A stretch of DNA of 52,787 nt from Jatrophihabitans sp. (GCA_036399055.1 DASWNX010000022.1:1-52787); one strand, 5' to 3'. Numbered from the stretch's first letter, positions 1-9,717 are shown. Numbers and translations are program-made. Notes: a model not told the origin generated them from the sequence alone.

Positions 1-156
1 GACAACCTCACCCTGGTCTGCGGCTATCACCATCGTGAGTTCGACCGCGCCGGCTGGAGCTGTCAGATGACCGACGGCCACCCCCAGTGGATCCCGCCCG
101 CCTGGATCGACCCCACCCAAACACCCAGACGCAACCACCGCATCAACCGGCAATGA
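1..156 (+). CDS. HNH endonuclease (DUF222/13E12 type), C-terminal end only
   Basis: Frame 1 is open from the first base to TGA at 154-156 and gives 51 residues beginning DNLTLVCGYHHREF. This matches the last part of the HNH nuclease domain at the end of DUF222-containing proteins (REP13E12 family), which are multicopy in many actinomycetes. The CGYHH stretch contains the closing His of the HNH metal site, and the Pro/Arg-rich tail is typical of the family. The gene begins left of the window, so it cannot be said whether it is intact. A second diverged copy of this tail follows 21 bp downstream. The family is often described as a mobile or homing-like nuclease repeat; its role here is unknown. 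Confidence 0.75.
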   Translation, partial: DNLTLVCGYHHREFDRAGWSCQMTDGHPQWIPPAWIDPTQTPRRNHRINRQ

Positions 157-177
157 GGTAGGAGCACGGTCGACCTG

Positions 178-333
178 GACAACCTCACGCTGGTCTGCGG
201 CTATCACCACCGTGAGTTCGAACGCGCGGGCGGGACCTGCCAGATGACCGACGGCGACCCCCACCGGACCCCGCCCGCCTGGATCGAGCCCACCCGAACA
301 CCCAGACGCAGTCAGCGGTTGAGCCGGCAATGA
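178..333 (+). pseudogene. Second HNH endonuclease tail, remnant
   Basis: This stretch is colinear with 1-156 at a constant offset of 177 bp and also ends in TGA (331-333). The two 51-residue peptides share 38 identical positions by eye. Just upstream, 157-177 adds only a Val-Asp-Leu in frame, without a start codon or the rest of an HNH domain, so it is a broken copy. It may have come from a tandem duplication or from recombination between two different DUF222/HNH genes; the many conservative substitutions favour an old event. Confidence 0.7.
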
Positions 334-403
334 CGGCCGCATGGGGCATCGAACGCTTGAGGACAGTGGCTGAGGAACGCTCGACACCGTCTCGGCCCAG
401 AAG

Positions 404-880
404 ATGCGAACACTTCTCATCCGGCCTTGGTACCGTTCGACGGTGGCCGAGAAGGATCCGTACCAGCTGCTGGGCGTGCCTCGTGACGCCTCCGATGAGC
501 GGATCCGTGCCGCCTACGAACTGGAGATCAACCGCGCCACCCGCGACGGCGCCATCCGCTACGCCGCCGAGCTGTCCGCCGCCTACGAGACCATCTCCAG
601 CTCGCAGCGGCGGGCGTTGTACGAGCGGCACGGATTCACCGCGATCAGCGAGCGAACGCCCGGAGCCTCGCGACCTCCCGGCCCTTGGCGGGCGACGGAG
701 CAGGGCGAGCCGGCCCGGCGCCGCACCCGCCGACGCGGGCTGAAGGTGACAGCGCTGCTGATAGTCGTGCTCGTCCTGGTCGCTGGATTGTTCCTCGCCA
801 CGCGAGACGCCGAAGCCGCGAGTCGGACAGCGCTGGTGAGCCAGCCGCCGGCGGCCGCCCAGCTCCTCACGCACCGCTAG
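404..880 (+). CDS. J-domain-like membrane protein lacking the HPD motif
   Basis: 158 aa. Residues about 18-77 match the J-domain pattern: YQLLGVPRDAS, helix RIRAAYELEI, then a helix ending RRALYERHG. The loop that should carry His-Pro-Asp reads INRATRDGAI, so it probably cannot stimulate the DnaK ATPase and is better called J-like. After a basic linker (RRRTRRRG) there is one membrane helix near residues 118-133 (ALLIVVLVLVAGLFLAT) and a short outer tail. This predicts a tail-anchored protein with its J-like part in the cytoplasm. The start is uncertain: ATG 404 or GTG 443, the latter just before the domain. It converges on the 2017-aa membrane-protein gene; a role in the same system is only a guess. 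Confidence 0.65.
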   Translation: MRTLLIRPWYRSTVAEKDPYQLLGVPRDASDERIRAAYELEINRATRDGAIRYAAELSAAYETISSSQRRALYERHGFTAISERTPGASRPPGPWRATEQGEPARRRTRRRGLKVTALLIVVLVLVAGLFLATRDAEAASRTALVSQPPAAAQLLTHR

Positions 881-996
881 CCCGCGACCCGGGCCCGATC
901 AGTCGACGGCTCGACTCGCGGCCGGCGCGCTCGACTCGGAGCGCGACCGGCGCTGCCGCACAGCCGCTGCCACCAGTCAGCATGCCAAGCGCGGCG

Positions 997-3900
997 TCAG
1001 GGAACCGTCGCGATGGAGACGTTGACCGCCTGCGCGGTGGTCGAGGCGGTCACCGTGACGGTGACGGTGCCCGTCTGCGTGGTGGTGACCGCGGTGGCCC
1101 CCGAACCAGTGGTGGTCGTCTTCGTCGCGGTGACGTCGTAATCGCCCGGTGGCAGCTGGCTGAAATTGGCCAGACCCTTGTTGTCGCTGACGTCATCGGT
1201 CGGCGCGGTCACCAACGCATCAGCCGGCAACAGGCTGACGGTGGCCCCCTCCACCAGCGCGCCCCCGGTCCTCTGCTTGACCGTGATGGCCAGCGAGCCG
1301 CCCTTCTGGGTCAAGGAGACCTGCGCCGAGGTCGGCGTGCTCGAAGAGGCCGGCGTCACCGACTGGGTCGCCGTGGTCCAGCCCACCCCGTGACTGGTTC
1401 CCGGATTGGCTGTCAGCGTGTACGCCAGCGACGGGACGACCCAGATCGAGGAGACATTGCTGACGGTCGAGGTCGAGGTCGGGAAGGACGCCGCGGTGTA
1501 CAGCGTCGTCGTCCCCTGCTTGACCACCAGCGACACCGTCGCCGGCGCCGGGTTGGTGTCCAACGCCAATGGGGTGGCCAGCACCTTCAGATCCAGCTGG
1601 ACCTCGGCGATGGTGAAGCCGACCGAGGTGCTCACCCCGGAGCCGGCGCCCGACACCGTTATCGCATAAGGAGAAGTGGCGCTCACCTGGGTCGGGGAGC
1701 CACCGGTTGACATCACCTTGCCATGGTGATTGGCGGGCAACTCGATCCAGACCGTCCAACTTCCCGACGGCACCGAGTTGAACGTCGTGGTGTACGACGG
1801 CGCCGTGCCGGTCAGCGTCTGCGGCGCCTGCGGCGGGTTGCTGTTGAGCGGGCTGGCGGTCAGGTAGGCCTTGGCGCCGTCCACCGCATAGCCGTTGCTG
1901 GCGGTGAAGGTGACCACGACGTTGTTCTTCACCCGCTCCAGCGACGGGCTCAACGTGGGATTCTGCCCTGAGCTCACCGAGGTCGGGCTGTTCAGCGTGA
2001 GGTAGCCGGTCTTGGCGAACCGCACCACGTATGAGTCATCGGCCACCGGGCTGAACCCGAAGAACCCGGCGCCGGCGTCCCCACCGCTGGTCGTGGTCTT
2101 GACGACGCTGCTGTCGCTGATCCTGATCAGGCTGACGGTGACGCCGTCGAGGGGGCTGGCGACCTGGCTGGTGCCCTGCTCACCGGACACGATGCCCGAG
2201 ATGCTGCTCGTCCGGACATCGGTGCGCACGTAGATCGTCTGGTTGGCCACTCCGACGAACACGGTGAGTTGCACGTTCAGGGTGGCGATGTTCGGCCCGC
2301 TGATCTGCAAGGTGTACGTGGTCGGCACGATGGCGTTGAACTGGTAGAGGTTGCCGGTCCCCACCGTGGTCTGGGTGACCGCGGCCTGGCTGCCGTCGCT
2401 GGGCGTCAGGACCAGGGTCGCGTCGGTGACCAGGTCAGCGCTGGCGTTCGAGGCCGTGTCGGCGACGCCGACCTTGAGATTGACCTTGTTCGCGTTGAGC
2501 TTCAGCACTCGGGTGGAGTCGGTGGCACCGGTGCTGACCTGGAAGTACTCGCGTTGCTGGGCGGTGTAGCCCGTCGCGGACATGTCGACCACCCAACCGC
2601 CGGCGGCCAGGCCGTCCCGGGAGTTGGTCCCGGTGATCCGGAACTGGCCGTCGCTGTCGCTGATGGCGGTGAAACCGGTGGCTCCGGCTGTCGCCGGGCA
2701 GTGCGCCAGCGCCGTCGCGCTCGCGCCGCAGAAGGTCGCGGTGAGCAGCACGTTGCCCAGCGCCTGGGTGATGTCGGCGCCCAACACCGCCTGGGTGGCG
2801 CCGACGATCGATCCGCGGGCGTTGAGCGTGGCCACGCAGCTGGACTGGGCGCCGGCTGCGATGGAGATGCTGGTGGCGCCGTCGGCGCAGGTCACGGCGA
2901 TGTCGACGCCCGTGCTGCCGAAGGCGTGCCCGGCCGCCTGGATGCGCACCTTGTACGCCGCGCCAGGGGTGAGGCCGTTGAAAGTGACGCTGGCCGAGCC
3001 CGGCGGCGCGGTCTGGGTGACCGGCGTCGAGCCGCCGCCGGACAGGACGAAGATCGCGTTCGTCACAGCGCTGCCGCCGCTGTCGACCGGCGAGATCTCC
3101 AGGCTGCCGAGCTGGCGCAGCTCCATCGTCGGCACCACGCAGTCCACCCCCAGGGCACAGCTGAAGCTGACCGTGGCGCTGGCGTGACCAGGCAGGCTGG
3201 CGGTGAGCTGGTAGTTGCCCGGCCGGACCAGGCCGGCCTGCGGGTACTCCGAGTCCGTCCAGCTCAGCGCGCCGTCGGCGTCCACCGAGACGTCGACCAC
3301 GCCGGTCCCGGTCGCCTTGCGGTTGACGGTGATGTTGACATTCGAGCGGTTGACGCTCGCGTCCGCCGGGTTGATCGTCACCGCGCCCGAGATGGCCCGA
3401 GCGGTCGGCGCCAGGTTGACCGCGATCAGCGAGCCGGTGGTCACCGCCAGGCCGGTCACGTTGTAGGCGTTGAAATCGCTGGCGGCGATGCTGACATCGG
3501 CCTGGCCGACCACCAGCGCAAGCCGGGCCCGCGGGATGTCGGCGAAGTCCGTCGCGCAGGCGCCCATGCCCGAGGTCGGCGCGTTGCCGTCCGCGGTCAC
3601 CGCGAAGCAGCCGCGCGAGTCGGTGACCACGTTGACCTGCGCCCGGATCGGGGTCGTGCCGGAATAGGCGACCACCCCGCTGACCGTGACTGAGGCGTTG
3701 GCCAGGCCCTGGCTCGAACCGGTGTAGGAGCTGCTCACCCAGCCGATCAACTGCGGGATCGACTGGGTCATCGCCAGCTGGGTGTTGAGCTCCTGATCCT
3801 CACCCACCGGCACCGACATCGTGCCGCTGTTGGCGCCCTTGGACGCGGCCACGGTGTGCGAGCCGGGACCGAGCGCGACGATCCGCACCCGCCCGGCGAC

Positions 3901-6900
3901 GCCGGTCCGGATGAGCGGCTGGGCCGCCAGCGGCGCCGGCGTGACGGTGACGGTGACCGGATCGGTGGCGTTGACCAGCCCGCCGGACTCGTTGGGCGCC
4001 ACCACCGACAGCACCAGCCGGGCGAGCCGGTGCAGGTTGGCGTCATAGCGCCCCGTCGCGCCACGGTCCAGGATCACCTGCGCGCCCGGCACCGGGCGGT
4101 ACTCGGGGTTGAGCGGGTGGACGTAGACCAGGTAGGCGCCATGCGCCAAACCGCGCACGGTGTAGGAGCCGTTCGAGGTCGAGGTCAGCGAGCACTTGCC
4201 GACCGCCGGGACCGGCACGCAGGTCTGCACGCCGCCAGGGCTGCTCGGCGGCGCCAGGGCGCAGGTCGGCGGTGACGCCGGCGCCGGGCTGCTCGGCAGC
4301 ACCAGCACGCAGGTGCGGTAGTCGACCTGGTGGGCGTAGTCCTGTCCGGTGGGCACCGGCTCGTCCGGGTCGTCGACCTTGCTGAGGTCCGGGCCGGTGC
4401 TCAGGTTGCCCACCGTGGCGTTGACGGTTCCGACCACGGTGGCCGACGGGTACAGCGCCAGCTGCGGCGCCTCCACGGTGGCGCCGAGCGGAACCTGCAC
4501 GTCGACGGCGCCGCTCTCATACCCCGGCGCGCTGACCACGACGCGGTGCAGGCCGGGGAGCAGGCCGGTGATCGGAAGCAGGTCGATCGAGGGGACGGTG
4601 TACTCCTGGCTGGGGTCGACGCCGCAGACGATCAGCGGGTTGGCCGCCCCGCCCGGGGCGCAGGCGACCTCTACGGCGTGCTGGGAGACGTCGACCCCGA
4701 CGTTGATCTTGCACAGGTCCAGGTTGGCCTTGCTGCCCGGCGGCAGCAGCGGGTCGTAGTCATCGGCCTGGTCACAGCTGAGCGGGCCGCCGCTGCGCGC
4801 GTCGGTGATCCGGCCGCGCACGTGCGAGCTGGACGGCAGCACACCGCCCGGCGTCGGGTTCAGCCTCAGGGCCACCGAGGCCACCCCGCCGACCTTGGCG
4901 GTGACGGTGGCGTAACTGGTGGTGCGGCCGTAGAGCTCGGCGCCCAGCACGTAGGTGCCCGGCGCCACGCCGTTGAACCGGAACGAGCCCGGCGGGTTGG
5001 ACACGCTCATCGTCTTGTACGTGTTGGCCGGGCCGGTCAGCACCAGGCCGGCGCCGACCAGGCCCAGGCCGCCGGAGTCGCTGACGGTTCCGCCGACGAC
5101 CGCGGTGGCCGGCGTCAGCATCGCGTCGACCACAGCCCTGGACTGCCCGGCGGCCAGCTGGATCTGATGGGTCTGCGGCAGAAAGCCGGGCTCGGCGATG
5201 GTCACGCTGTACTTGCCGGGCGCCGGCAGCGCCGGCAGGGTGAACCGGCCGACCGGCCCGCTGGTGACGGTGGTGGCGGTGCGGGTGATGCTTCCGTCGG
5301 TCGCGGTGACGGTGGCGCCCCCGACACCGCTGCTGACGCCGAGGCTGTCCAGGCCCTGGACGGTGCCGACGAGCGATCCCATGCCCGACTTCAGGCCCAG
5401 GTCCAGCGCCTTGGACTGGCCCGCGGCCAGGGTGACCAGCGAGGACTCCAGGCTCAGGCCGTCCTTGCTGGCGCTGATCAGGAAGGCGCCCGGGGTGGAC
5501 AGCCCGGTGACCTTCCAGGCGCCGATGCTGCCGGAGGAGGTCGAGCTGGTGGCCACCACGTTCTGGCCGTCGCTGATCGTGATGGTCGCGCCGCCGACCG
5601 CGCCGGCCGGCCCGGTGATCCGGCCGGTCAGGCTGCCGTTGCCGGCGGTCATGGCCACCGGCAGCGGCTCGGTGGCGTCGGCGTCGGCGGCGTTGAGGAT
5701 GTACTGCCGGGTCTGGTAACCGGGCTTGGCGAAGGTGAGCAGGTAGTACCCGGGAGCGCTGATCCCGGCGAATGACCAGGCCCCGTTCTGCCGGGTCAGC
5801 GTGGACTGTTTGGCCGAGACCGCGCTCTGGGCCCGGGCTGTCAGCTGCGAGGCGGAGATCTTGCCGATCGCCCCGCGCCGGCTCTCGGTGACGGCCTTGG
5901 CCGACAGCCCGACCGGCTGGGCGCCCGCGGCCTTCTCATCCACCAGCGACGTCGGCTGCAGCGAGACCTTGACCCCGGCCGGCGCGGCGCCGGTGACGAT
6001 CCCGTTCAGCCGAACCCCCGCGGCCTGGGCGGTGGCGGGGACCGGTCCCGCCTTGGCCGGCCCCGGTTTGGCCGGCTTAGCGCCGCCCGAACCTCCGGAG
6101 CCCGACCCGCCGGAGCCCGACCCGCCGGAGCCCGACCCGCCCGAGCCCGACCCGCCCGAGCCCGGCCCGCCGGTGGCCGAGTCCGAGGGCTCAGCGGACT
6201 TCGAGCTTCCGGCCTGCTGAGTGGCCTGGTTGCCTCGGACCGACTTGGCCAGCATCGGGATCCCGGCTCCGGCCAGCGCCGCCCACAGCCCCAACACGGT
6301 CACGATGGCCAGCAGTTTCATGCCGAGCGGGCTGAACAACGGCCGTGACGTGAGGGCGCCGGTCACGCTGGTCGGAGCGCCCAAGCCGCGCGCCGCCACC
6401 AGGAACGGGTGCCGGGCCCGGCCGCCGAACATCCGCGGCCGGCTCAGGGTCAGCCGGCCCCGCACCCGGGCCGACCCGCCGGGCGGCACCTGCAGCCGAC
6501 GCCGGCTCAGCCGCAGGTGGGCGCCGTGGGACACCTCGGTCCTGAGCTCGACCCTGGCCGGGCTCTGGCCGGTGTTGCGCAGCAGCACCTCGATCCGGCG
6601 GCCGAAGACCGCCGTCGAGTCGGTGGGCGAGACCTCCATGCTCAGCCGGCTGGGCTCGTCGACGATCAGCGAGCCCTCGGCCATCGTGGTGGCGGTGACG
6701 CCGCTGAGATGGGGCGCGGACGAGCGCGCCGCCGCCGGGTCGCTGGCCTGCACGGCGACCACGAACGGGTAGCGGCCCGGCATGGTGCCCGAAGGCGGCC
6801 GCAGCGACAGCTCGACCACCCTGCTGGCGCCGGCCGCCACCGGGCCGACATGCAGCGGCGCCGGCAACCATGACGAGTCCAGGCCCAGCACTGACACGCT

Positions 6901-7050
6901 CAGCAGCCGCGGGCCCTGGGCGTGGTTCACCAGGCCCAGCTCGACCACCACGGTCTCGCCGGCGCCGGTCCGGCTGACGGCGTGCAGGTTCGCTGAGGGA
7001 GCTGGTTCCGGGGCCGGCATGCCACGGCCCTGCGAGGGTGGTCGGGTCAT
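997..7050 (-). CDS. Giant single-pass membrane protein with carboxypeptidase-regulatory-like repeats
   Basis: 2017 aa, last gene of the DUF4255 operon, starting 5 bp after the 886-aa gene. Residues about 20-235 look like two Ig-like beta-sandwich domains and there is no signal peptide. One membrane helix follows at about 244-266, preceded by TSRPLFSPLGMK. A GSGGS linker (about 293-323) leads to roughly 1,650 residues of beta-rich modules. Several are clear CarboxypepD_reg-like units (for example GSLTGRITGPAGAVGGATIT, then GAWKVTGLS); later ones are Cys-containing and more diverged. Predicted topology is N-inside with the repeats outside. No M14 peptidase catalytic domain is visible, so a name such as hydrolase would mislead. 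From its operon partners it probably serves an eCIS-type machine as a cell-surface or anchoring component; this is inference. Confidence 0.7.
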   Translation of the reverse strand: MTRPPSQGRGMPAPEPAPSANLHAVSRTGAGETVVVELGLVNHAQGPRLLSVSVLGLDSSWLPAPLHVGPVAAGASRVVELSLRPPSGTMPGRYPFVVAVQASDPAAARSSAPHLSGVTATTMAEGSLIVDEPSRLSMEVSPTDSTAVFGRRIEVLLRNTGQSPARVELRTEVSHGAHLRLSRRRLQVPPGGSARVRGRLTLSRPRMFGGRARHPFLVAARGLGAPTSVTGALTSRPLFSPLGMKLLAIVTVLGLWAALAGAGIPMLAKSVRGNQATQQAGSSKSAEPSDSATGGPGSGGSGSGGSGSGGSGSGGSGSGGSGGAKPAKPGPAKAGPVPATAQAAGVRLNGIVTGAAPAGVKVSLQPTSLVDEKAAGAQPVGLSAKAVTESRRGAIGKISASQLTARAQSAVSAKQSTLTRQNGAWSFAGISAPGYYLLTFAKPGYQTRQYILNAADADATEPLPVAMTAGNGSLTGRITGPAGAVGGATITISDGQNVVATSSTSSGSIGAWKVTGLSTPGAFLISASKDGLSLESSLVTLAAGQSKALDLGLKSGMGSLVGTVQGLDSLGVSSGVGGATVTATDGSITRTATTVTSGPVGRFTLPALPAPGKYSVTIAEPGFLPQTHQIQLAAGQSRAVVDAMLTPATAVVGGTVSDSGGLGLVGAGLVLTGPANTYKTMSVSNPPGSFRFNGVAPGTYVLGAELYGRTTSYATVTAKVGGVASVALRLNPTPGGVLPSSSHVRGRITDARSGGPLSCDQADDYDPLLPPGSKANLDLCKINVGVDVSQHAVEVACAPGGAANPLIVCGVDPSQEYTVPSIDLLPITGLLPGLHRVVVSAPGYESGAVDVQVPLGATVEAPQLALYPSATVVGTVNATVGNLSTGPDLSKVDDPDEPVPTGQDYAHQVDYRTCVLVLPSSPAPASPPTCALAPPSSPGGVQTCVPVPAVGKCSLTSTSNGSYTVRGLAHGAYLVYVHPLNPEYRPVPGAQVILDRGATGRYDANLHRLARLVLSVVAPNESGGLVNATDPVTVTVTPAPLAAQPLIRTGVAGRVRIVALGPGSHTVAASKGANSGTMSVPVGEDQELNTQLAMTQSIPQLIGWVSSSYTGSSQGLANASVTVSGVVAYSGTTPIRAQVNVVTDSRGCFAVTADGNAPTSGMGACATDFADIPRARLALVVGQADVSIAASDFNAYNVTGLAVTTGSLIAVNLAPTARAISGAVTINPADASVNRSNVNITVNRKATGTGVVDVSVDADGALSWTDSEYPQAGLVRPGNYQLTASLPGHASATVSFSCALGVDCVVPTMELRQLGSLEISPVDSGGSAVTNAIFVLSGGGSTPVTQTAPPGSASVTFNGLTPGAAYKVRIQAAGHAFGSTGVDIAVTCADGATSISIAAGAQSSCVATLNARGSIVGATQAVLGADITQALGNVLLTATFCGASATALAHCPATAGATGFTAISDSDGQFRITGTNSRDGLAAGGWVVDMSATGYTAQQREYFQVSTGATDSTRVLKLNANKVNLKVGVADTASNASADLVTDATLVLTPSDGSQAAVTQTTVGTGNLYQFNAIVPTTYTLQISGPNIATLNVQLTVFVGVANQTIYVRTDVRTSSISGIVSGEQGTSQVASPLDGVTVSLIRISDSSVVKTTTSGGDAGAGFFGFSPVADDSYVVRFAKTGYLTLNSPTSVSSGQNPTLSPSLERVKNNVVVTFTASNGYAVDGAKAYLTASPLNSNPPQAPQTLTGTAPSYTTTFNSVPSGSWTVWIELPANHHGKVMSTGGSPTQVSATSPYAITVSGAGSGVSTSVGFTIAEVQLDLKVLATPLALDTNPAPATVSLVVKQGTTTLYTAASFPTSTSTVSNVSSIWVVPSLAYTLTANPGTSHGVGWTTATQSVTPASSSTPTSAQVSLTQKGGSLAITVKQRTGGALVEGATVSLLPADALVTAPTDDVSDNKGLANFSQLPPGDYDVTATKTTTTGSGATAVTTTQTGTVTVTVTASTTAQAVNVSIATVP
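6098..6172 (-). repeat. 15-bp tandem repeat, 5 units, GSGGS linker
   Basis: Five consecutive 15-bp units of the form GAGCCCGACCCGCCG (plus strand), the first three nearly perfect, code for the pentapeptide GSGGS in the linker just outside the membrane helix of the 2017-aa protein. Copy-number change by slippage would keep the frame and only alter linker length. Confidence 0.9.
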
Positions 7051-7055
7051 CTCAC

Positions 7056-9716
7056 TCAGCCGCCCGGGTTCGGGACGGTGATGTCGACTCTCAACTGCTC
7101 GCTGGCGTCGATCTCACGGGTGACCGAGCCCTGCGCCGCGGCCGAGGCGGTCGGCCGGGTCTCGATCACATAGCTCTGCGGGGCGTCGACGTCAGGTAGC
7201 ACGTAGCGTCCGGCGCTGTCGGTGGTGACAGTCCGGGTGATGACCGTCGGGTACTGGCTGGCGAGGTAGAGCTGCACCTGCCAGCCGGGCCGCGGCTGGC
7301 CGTTGGCGGTGGCCACCACTCCGCTGATCTGGGCCGGCGCGGCCAGCACCGGGTTGTAGACCCGGACTTCGCCGGCGCCGAGGGTGACGATGGTGGAGGT
7401 CGGGCTGGTGCCCCGCCGGTTCACGCTGAGCGTGTAGGTGCCCGGCGGCACGCCGCCGATCTCGAACTGGCCGAGCCGGTTGTCGGGCTTGCTGGCGCTG
7501 GTCACCGCGAAGCTCGAGGTGCCCGACACCAGGTTGATCTGCACCTCGCCGGTGGGCGCCGGCCTGGAGCCCTGGCCGGCGCCGCGCTGGGAGACCGTTC
7601 CCTGGACCACCGCGGTCGAGGACTGCATGCTGACGCCGATGCCCTCGGAGGTGATCCGCGCGCCCTGGGAGCCCGGGGTGATGGCGCCGGACTGGTCCAG
7701 CGACACCGACACGGTCTGGCCGGCCAGGTCCGCACGGGAGAAGGTCACCGTGTAGGTGCTGGGAATGCTCAGCCCGCCTACCGTCCAGCCGCCGACGTTG
7801 CCGGTGCTCTGGGTGACGGTCTGCACGGTCAGCGCGCCGTTGGTGACGGTGACGGTGACACCCTGGGCCGGGCTGCCGCTGGGCAGCTGGCTGACCTTGC
7901 CCGACAGGCTGCCGGCGGACTGGCCGAGGCTGACCGCGACCCCGCTGAGTTTCTGCCCCGCCGACAGCGCGATGGTCACGGTCTGGGACGCGTAACCCGG
8001 TTTGCTGACCACCAGGGTGAAGCTGGCCGGGGTCGGCAGGCTGAGCAGGGTGAAGCCGCCCACCCTGTCCTGGGTCAGCGAGACGGTCCGGGCGACCGTG
8101 CTCCCCGAGGTGGCGGTGACGGTGGCGCCGCCGAGGGCGCCGGTGGGCCCGTTCACCTGGCCGCTGATCAGGCCGTCGCCCTTGCGCAGCCGCAGCTGGA
8201 CCCCCTTGCGGTCCTCGCCGCCGCCGAGGTCGACCCGTTGCACGTCGTTGGCGTAGCCGGGCTTGACCACGACCAGGTCATAGACGCTGGGCGAGGGCAC
8301 GTCGGCGATGCTGAACTGGCCGTCCGAGCCGACCGGGACGGTCCGCACGATCGCCTGGGTGGTGCCCGGGGGCGTCGAGGCCGACGGCGCGCGCGCGGCG
8401 GCTCCGGCAGCGCTGGGCAATTCCAGGTACACCGACGCGGCCGAGACGTCCTCGCCTGTGACGGTTCCCGAGATGGTGGCCGGAACACCGCCGAGCCGGA
8501 CGTCCAGGCCCTGGCGGGCCTGCCCCGGTTGAACCGCGACGGTGCTGGCGTCGGCGTCGGTGGCCGCGCCCGGATACCAGAGCTGGACGAAGCCGGCGCC
8601 GCGAAAGCGCAGCTTGTAACTGCCTTCGGGCAGGTTGGGCAACGTGAAGGCGCCGGCCGGGCTGGTGGCGGTGGTGGCGATCGCGTTGGCCAGGTCGGCG
8701 GTGCTGAACGCCTCGACGGCGACGCCGGGCACCGGGGTTCCCGAGGTCAGCAGCCGGACGGTGCCCGACATCGTGGCGGTGCCGATGGCGCTGGAGACGG
8801 TGCGAGCCTGGGCGACCTGCAGCGCCAGGTCGCGGTCAGCGGCCGACTGGCCCACCAGCCTGGCCAGCGCGACGGTGATCACGATGGCGAACACGGTCAC
8901 CGCGGCCAGCAGGCCCAGCAGCGAGATCGGCCCGCGGGACAGCCAGGGGCGCTGCAGGAACGTCCCGGTGGCCAGCGGCGCGACGTCCGGTCTGGGGGCG
9001 GCCGGCGCGGGCGCCGCCGGCTTGCCGCGCTGGGAGTCCAGCAGCCGCCTGGCCAGGCGCGCCCTGCCAGGCGATGCCGGCTCCGCGCGCTCGTCCAGGT
9101 GTCGCTCGTCCAGGTGTCGCTCGTCCAGGTGCCGCTCGTCCAGGTGCACGGTGAAGACCCGCACCATGGGCGAGCCCATCAGCGGCCGCCGGGCCCGGGT
9201 GGTCAGCTCCACGATCCGGTGCTCGCCGGGCGCCAGCGCGATGGCCTCGGGCGCGAAGCCGAACCGCAGCTTGTCCTCGGCGTCCGCGCCGGCCAGCCGG
9301 CCGCTGACGGTGGTGTTGCCCTTGTTCTGGATCACCGCGCCGAACGAGGCTCGCCGGCCGCCGTAGACGGTGACCGGGTCCAGCTGCAGGTGCACCGCCG
9401 GGGCAGCCGGCACGTGCAGCTCGATCTCCTCGACGGCGTTGGCGTACGGCTGGGTCAGCTCGCGGACCTGGATCGCGATCCGCCGGTCGCCGGCCGCGAT
9501 GCCATCGGGGATGGTCACGTTGACGATCACGGTCTGGGAGGCGCCCGGGAACAGCGACAGCTGATCGGTCTCCAACCGCACCCAGCTGGGGTCAGCGCCC
9601 AGCACCCGCAGCGTGTACCCGCCGATCAGCTCGCCGGTGTTGGTGACCAGCACCGTGATCGGCAGCGTGCGGCCCGGTTCGATGACGCTGCCGCGTGGGG
9701 CGATGTCGACGCGCAT
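7056..9716 (-). CDS. Single-pass membrane protein with carboxypeptidase-regulatory-like repeats
   Basis: 886 aa, third gene of the operon; its ATG (9716) lies 1 bp beyond the stop of the 799-aa gene, so the two are probably translationally coupled. Residues about 1-105 and 106-190 form two Ig-like, NEW3/COG1470-type domains (VIEPGRTLPITVLVTNTGEL is typical). A four-copy HLDER pentapeptide run sits at 191-210. The juxtamembrane motif QRPWLSRG precedes one membrane helix at about 263-288. The outer part (about 310-886) contains six or more CarboxypepD_reg-like modules (MSGTVRLLTSGTPVPGVAVE; GDGLISGQVNGPTGALGGAT). Architecture and order match the flanking 799- and 2017-aa proteins, so the three are diverged paralogs. 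Function is unproven; membrane attachment or surface display for an eCIS-like particle is the contextual guess. Confidence 0.7.
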   Translation of the reverse strand: MRVDIAPRGSVIEPGRTLPITVLVTNTGELIGGYTLRVLGADPSWVRLETDQLSLFPGASQTVIVNVTIPDGIAAGDRRIAIQVRELTQPYANAVEEIELHVPAAPAVHLQLDPVTVYGGRRASFGAVIQNKGNTTVSGRLAGADAEDKLRFGFAPEAIALAPGEHRIVELTTRARRPLMGSPMVRVFTVHLDERHLDERHLDERHLDERAEPASPGRARLARRLLDSQRGKPAAPAPAAPRPDVAPLATGTFLQRPWLSRGPISLLGLLAAVTVFAIVITVALARLVGQSAADRDLALQVAQARTVSSAIGTATMSGTVRLLTSGTPVPGVAVEAFSTADLANAIATTATSPAGAFTLPNLPEGSYKLRFRGAGFVQLWYPGAATDADASTVAVQPGQARQGLDVRLGGVPATISGTVTGEDVSAASVYLELPSAAGAAARAPSASTPPGTTQAIVRTVPVGSDGQFSIADVPSPSVYDLVVVKPGYANDVQRVDLGGGEDRKGVQLRLRKGDGLISGQVNGPTGALGGATVTATSGSTVARTVSLTQDRVGGFTLLSLPTPASFTLVVSKPGYASQTVTIALSAGQKLSGVAVSLGQSAGSLSGKVSQLPSGSPAQGVTVTVTNGALTVQTVTQSTGNVGGWTVGGLSIPSTYTVTFSRADLAGQTVSVSLDQSGAITPGSQGARITSEGIGVSMQSSTAVVQGTVSQRGAGQGSRPAPTGEVQINLVSGTSSFAVTSASKPDNRLGQFEIGGVPPGTYTLSVNRRGTSPTSTIVTLGAGEVRVYNPVLAAPAQISGVVATANGQPRPGWQVQLYLASQYPTVITRTVTTDSAGRYVLPDVDAPQSYVIETRPTASAAAQGSVTREIDASEQLRVDITVPNPGG
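9091..9150 (-). repeat. 15-bp tandem repeat, 4 units, HLDER pentapeptide
   Basis: Four head-to-tail units of TCGTCCAGGTGTCGC (plus strand) at 9091-9105, 9106-9120, 9121-9135 and 9136-9150 differ at only a few bases. They encode four HLDER pentapeptides in the predicted cytoplasmic part of the 886-aa protein. Confidence 0.92.
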
Positions 9717-9717
9717 C

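Larger units (their letters stand above)
1..333 (+). repeat. Tandem direct repeat of the HNH 3' end, period 177 bp
   Basis: The unit at 1-156 is repeated at 178-333 with scattered substitutions and no length change between the copies. The true left edge of the first unit may lie outside the window. Confidence 0.75.

Noticed and set aside
4330-5775. Long plus-strand frames (also 2269-3693 and 8238-9770) opposite the membrane-repeat genes
   Set aside because: They are compositional shadows; the minus-strand frames run 2.4-6 kb with regular domain repeats and operon spacing.
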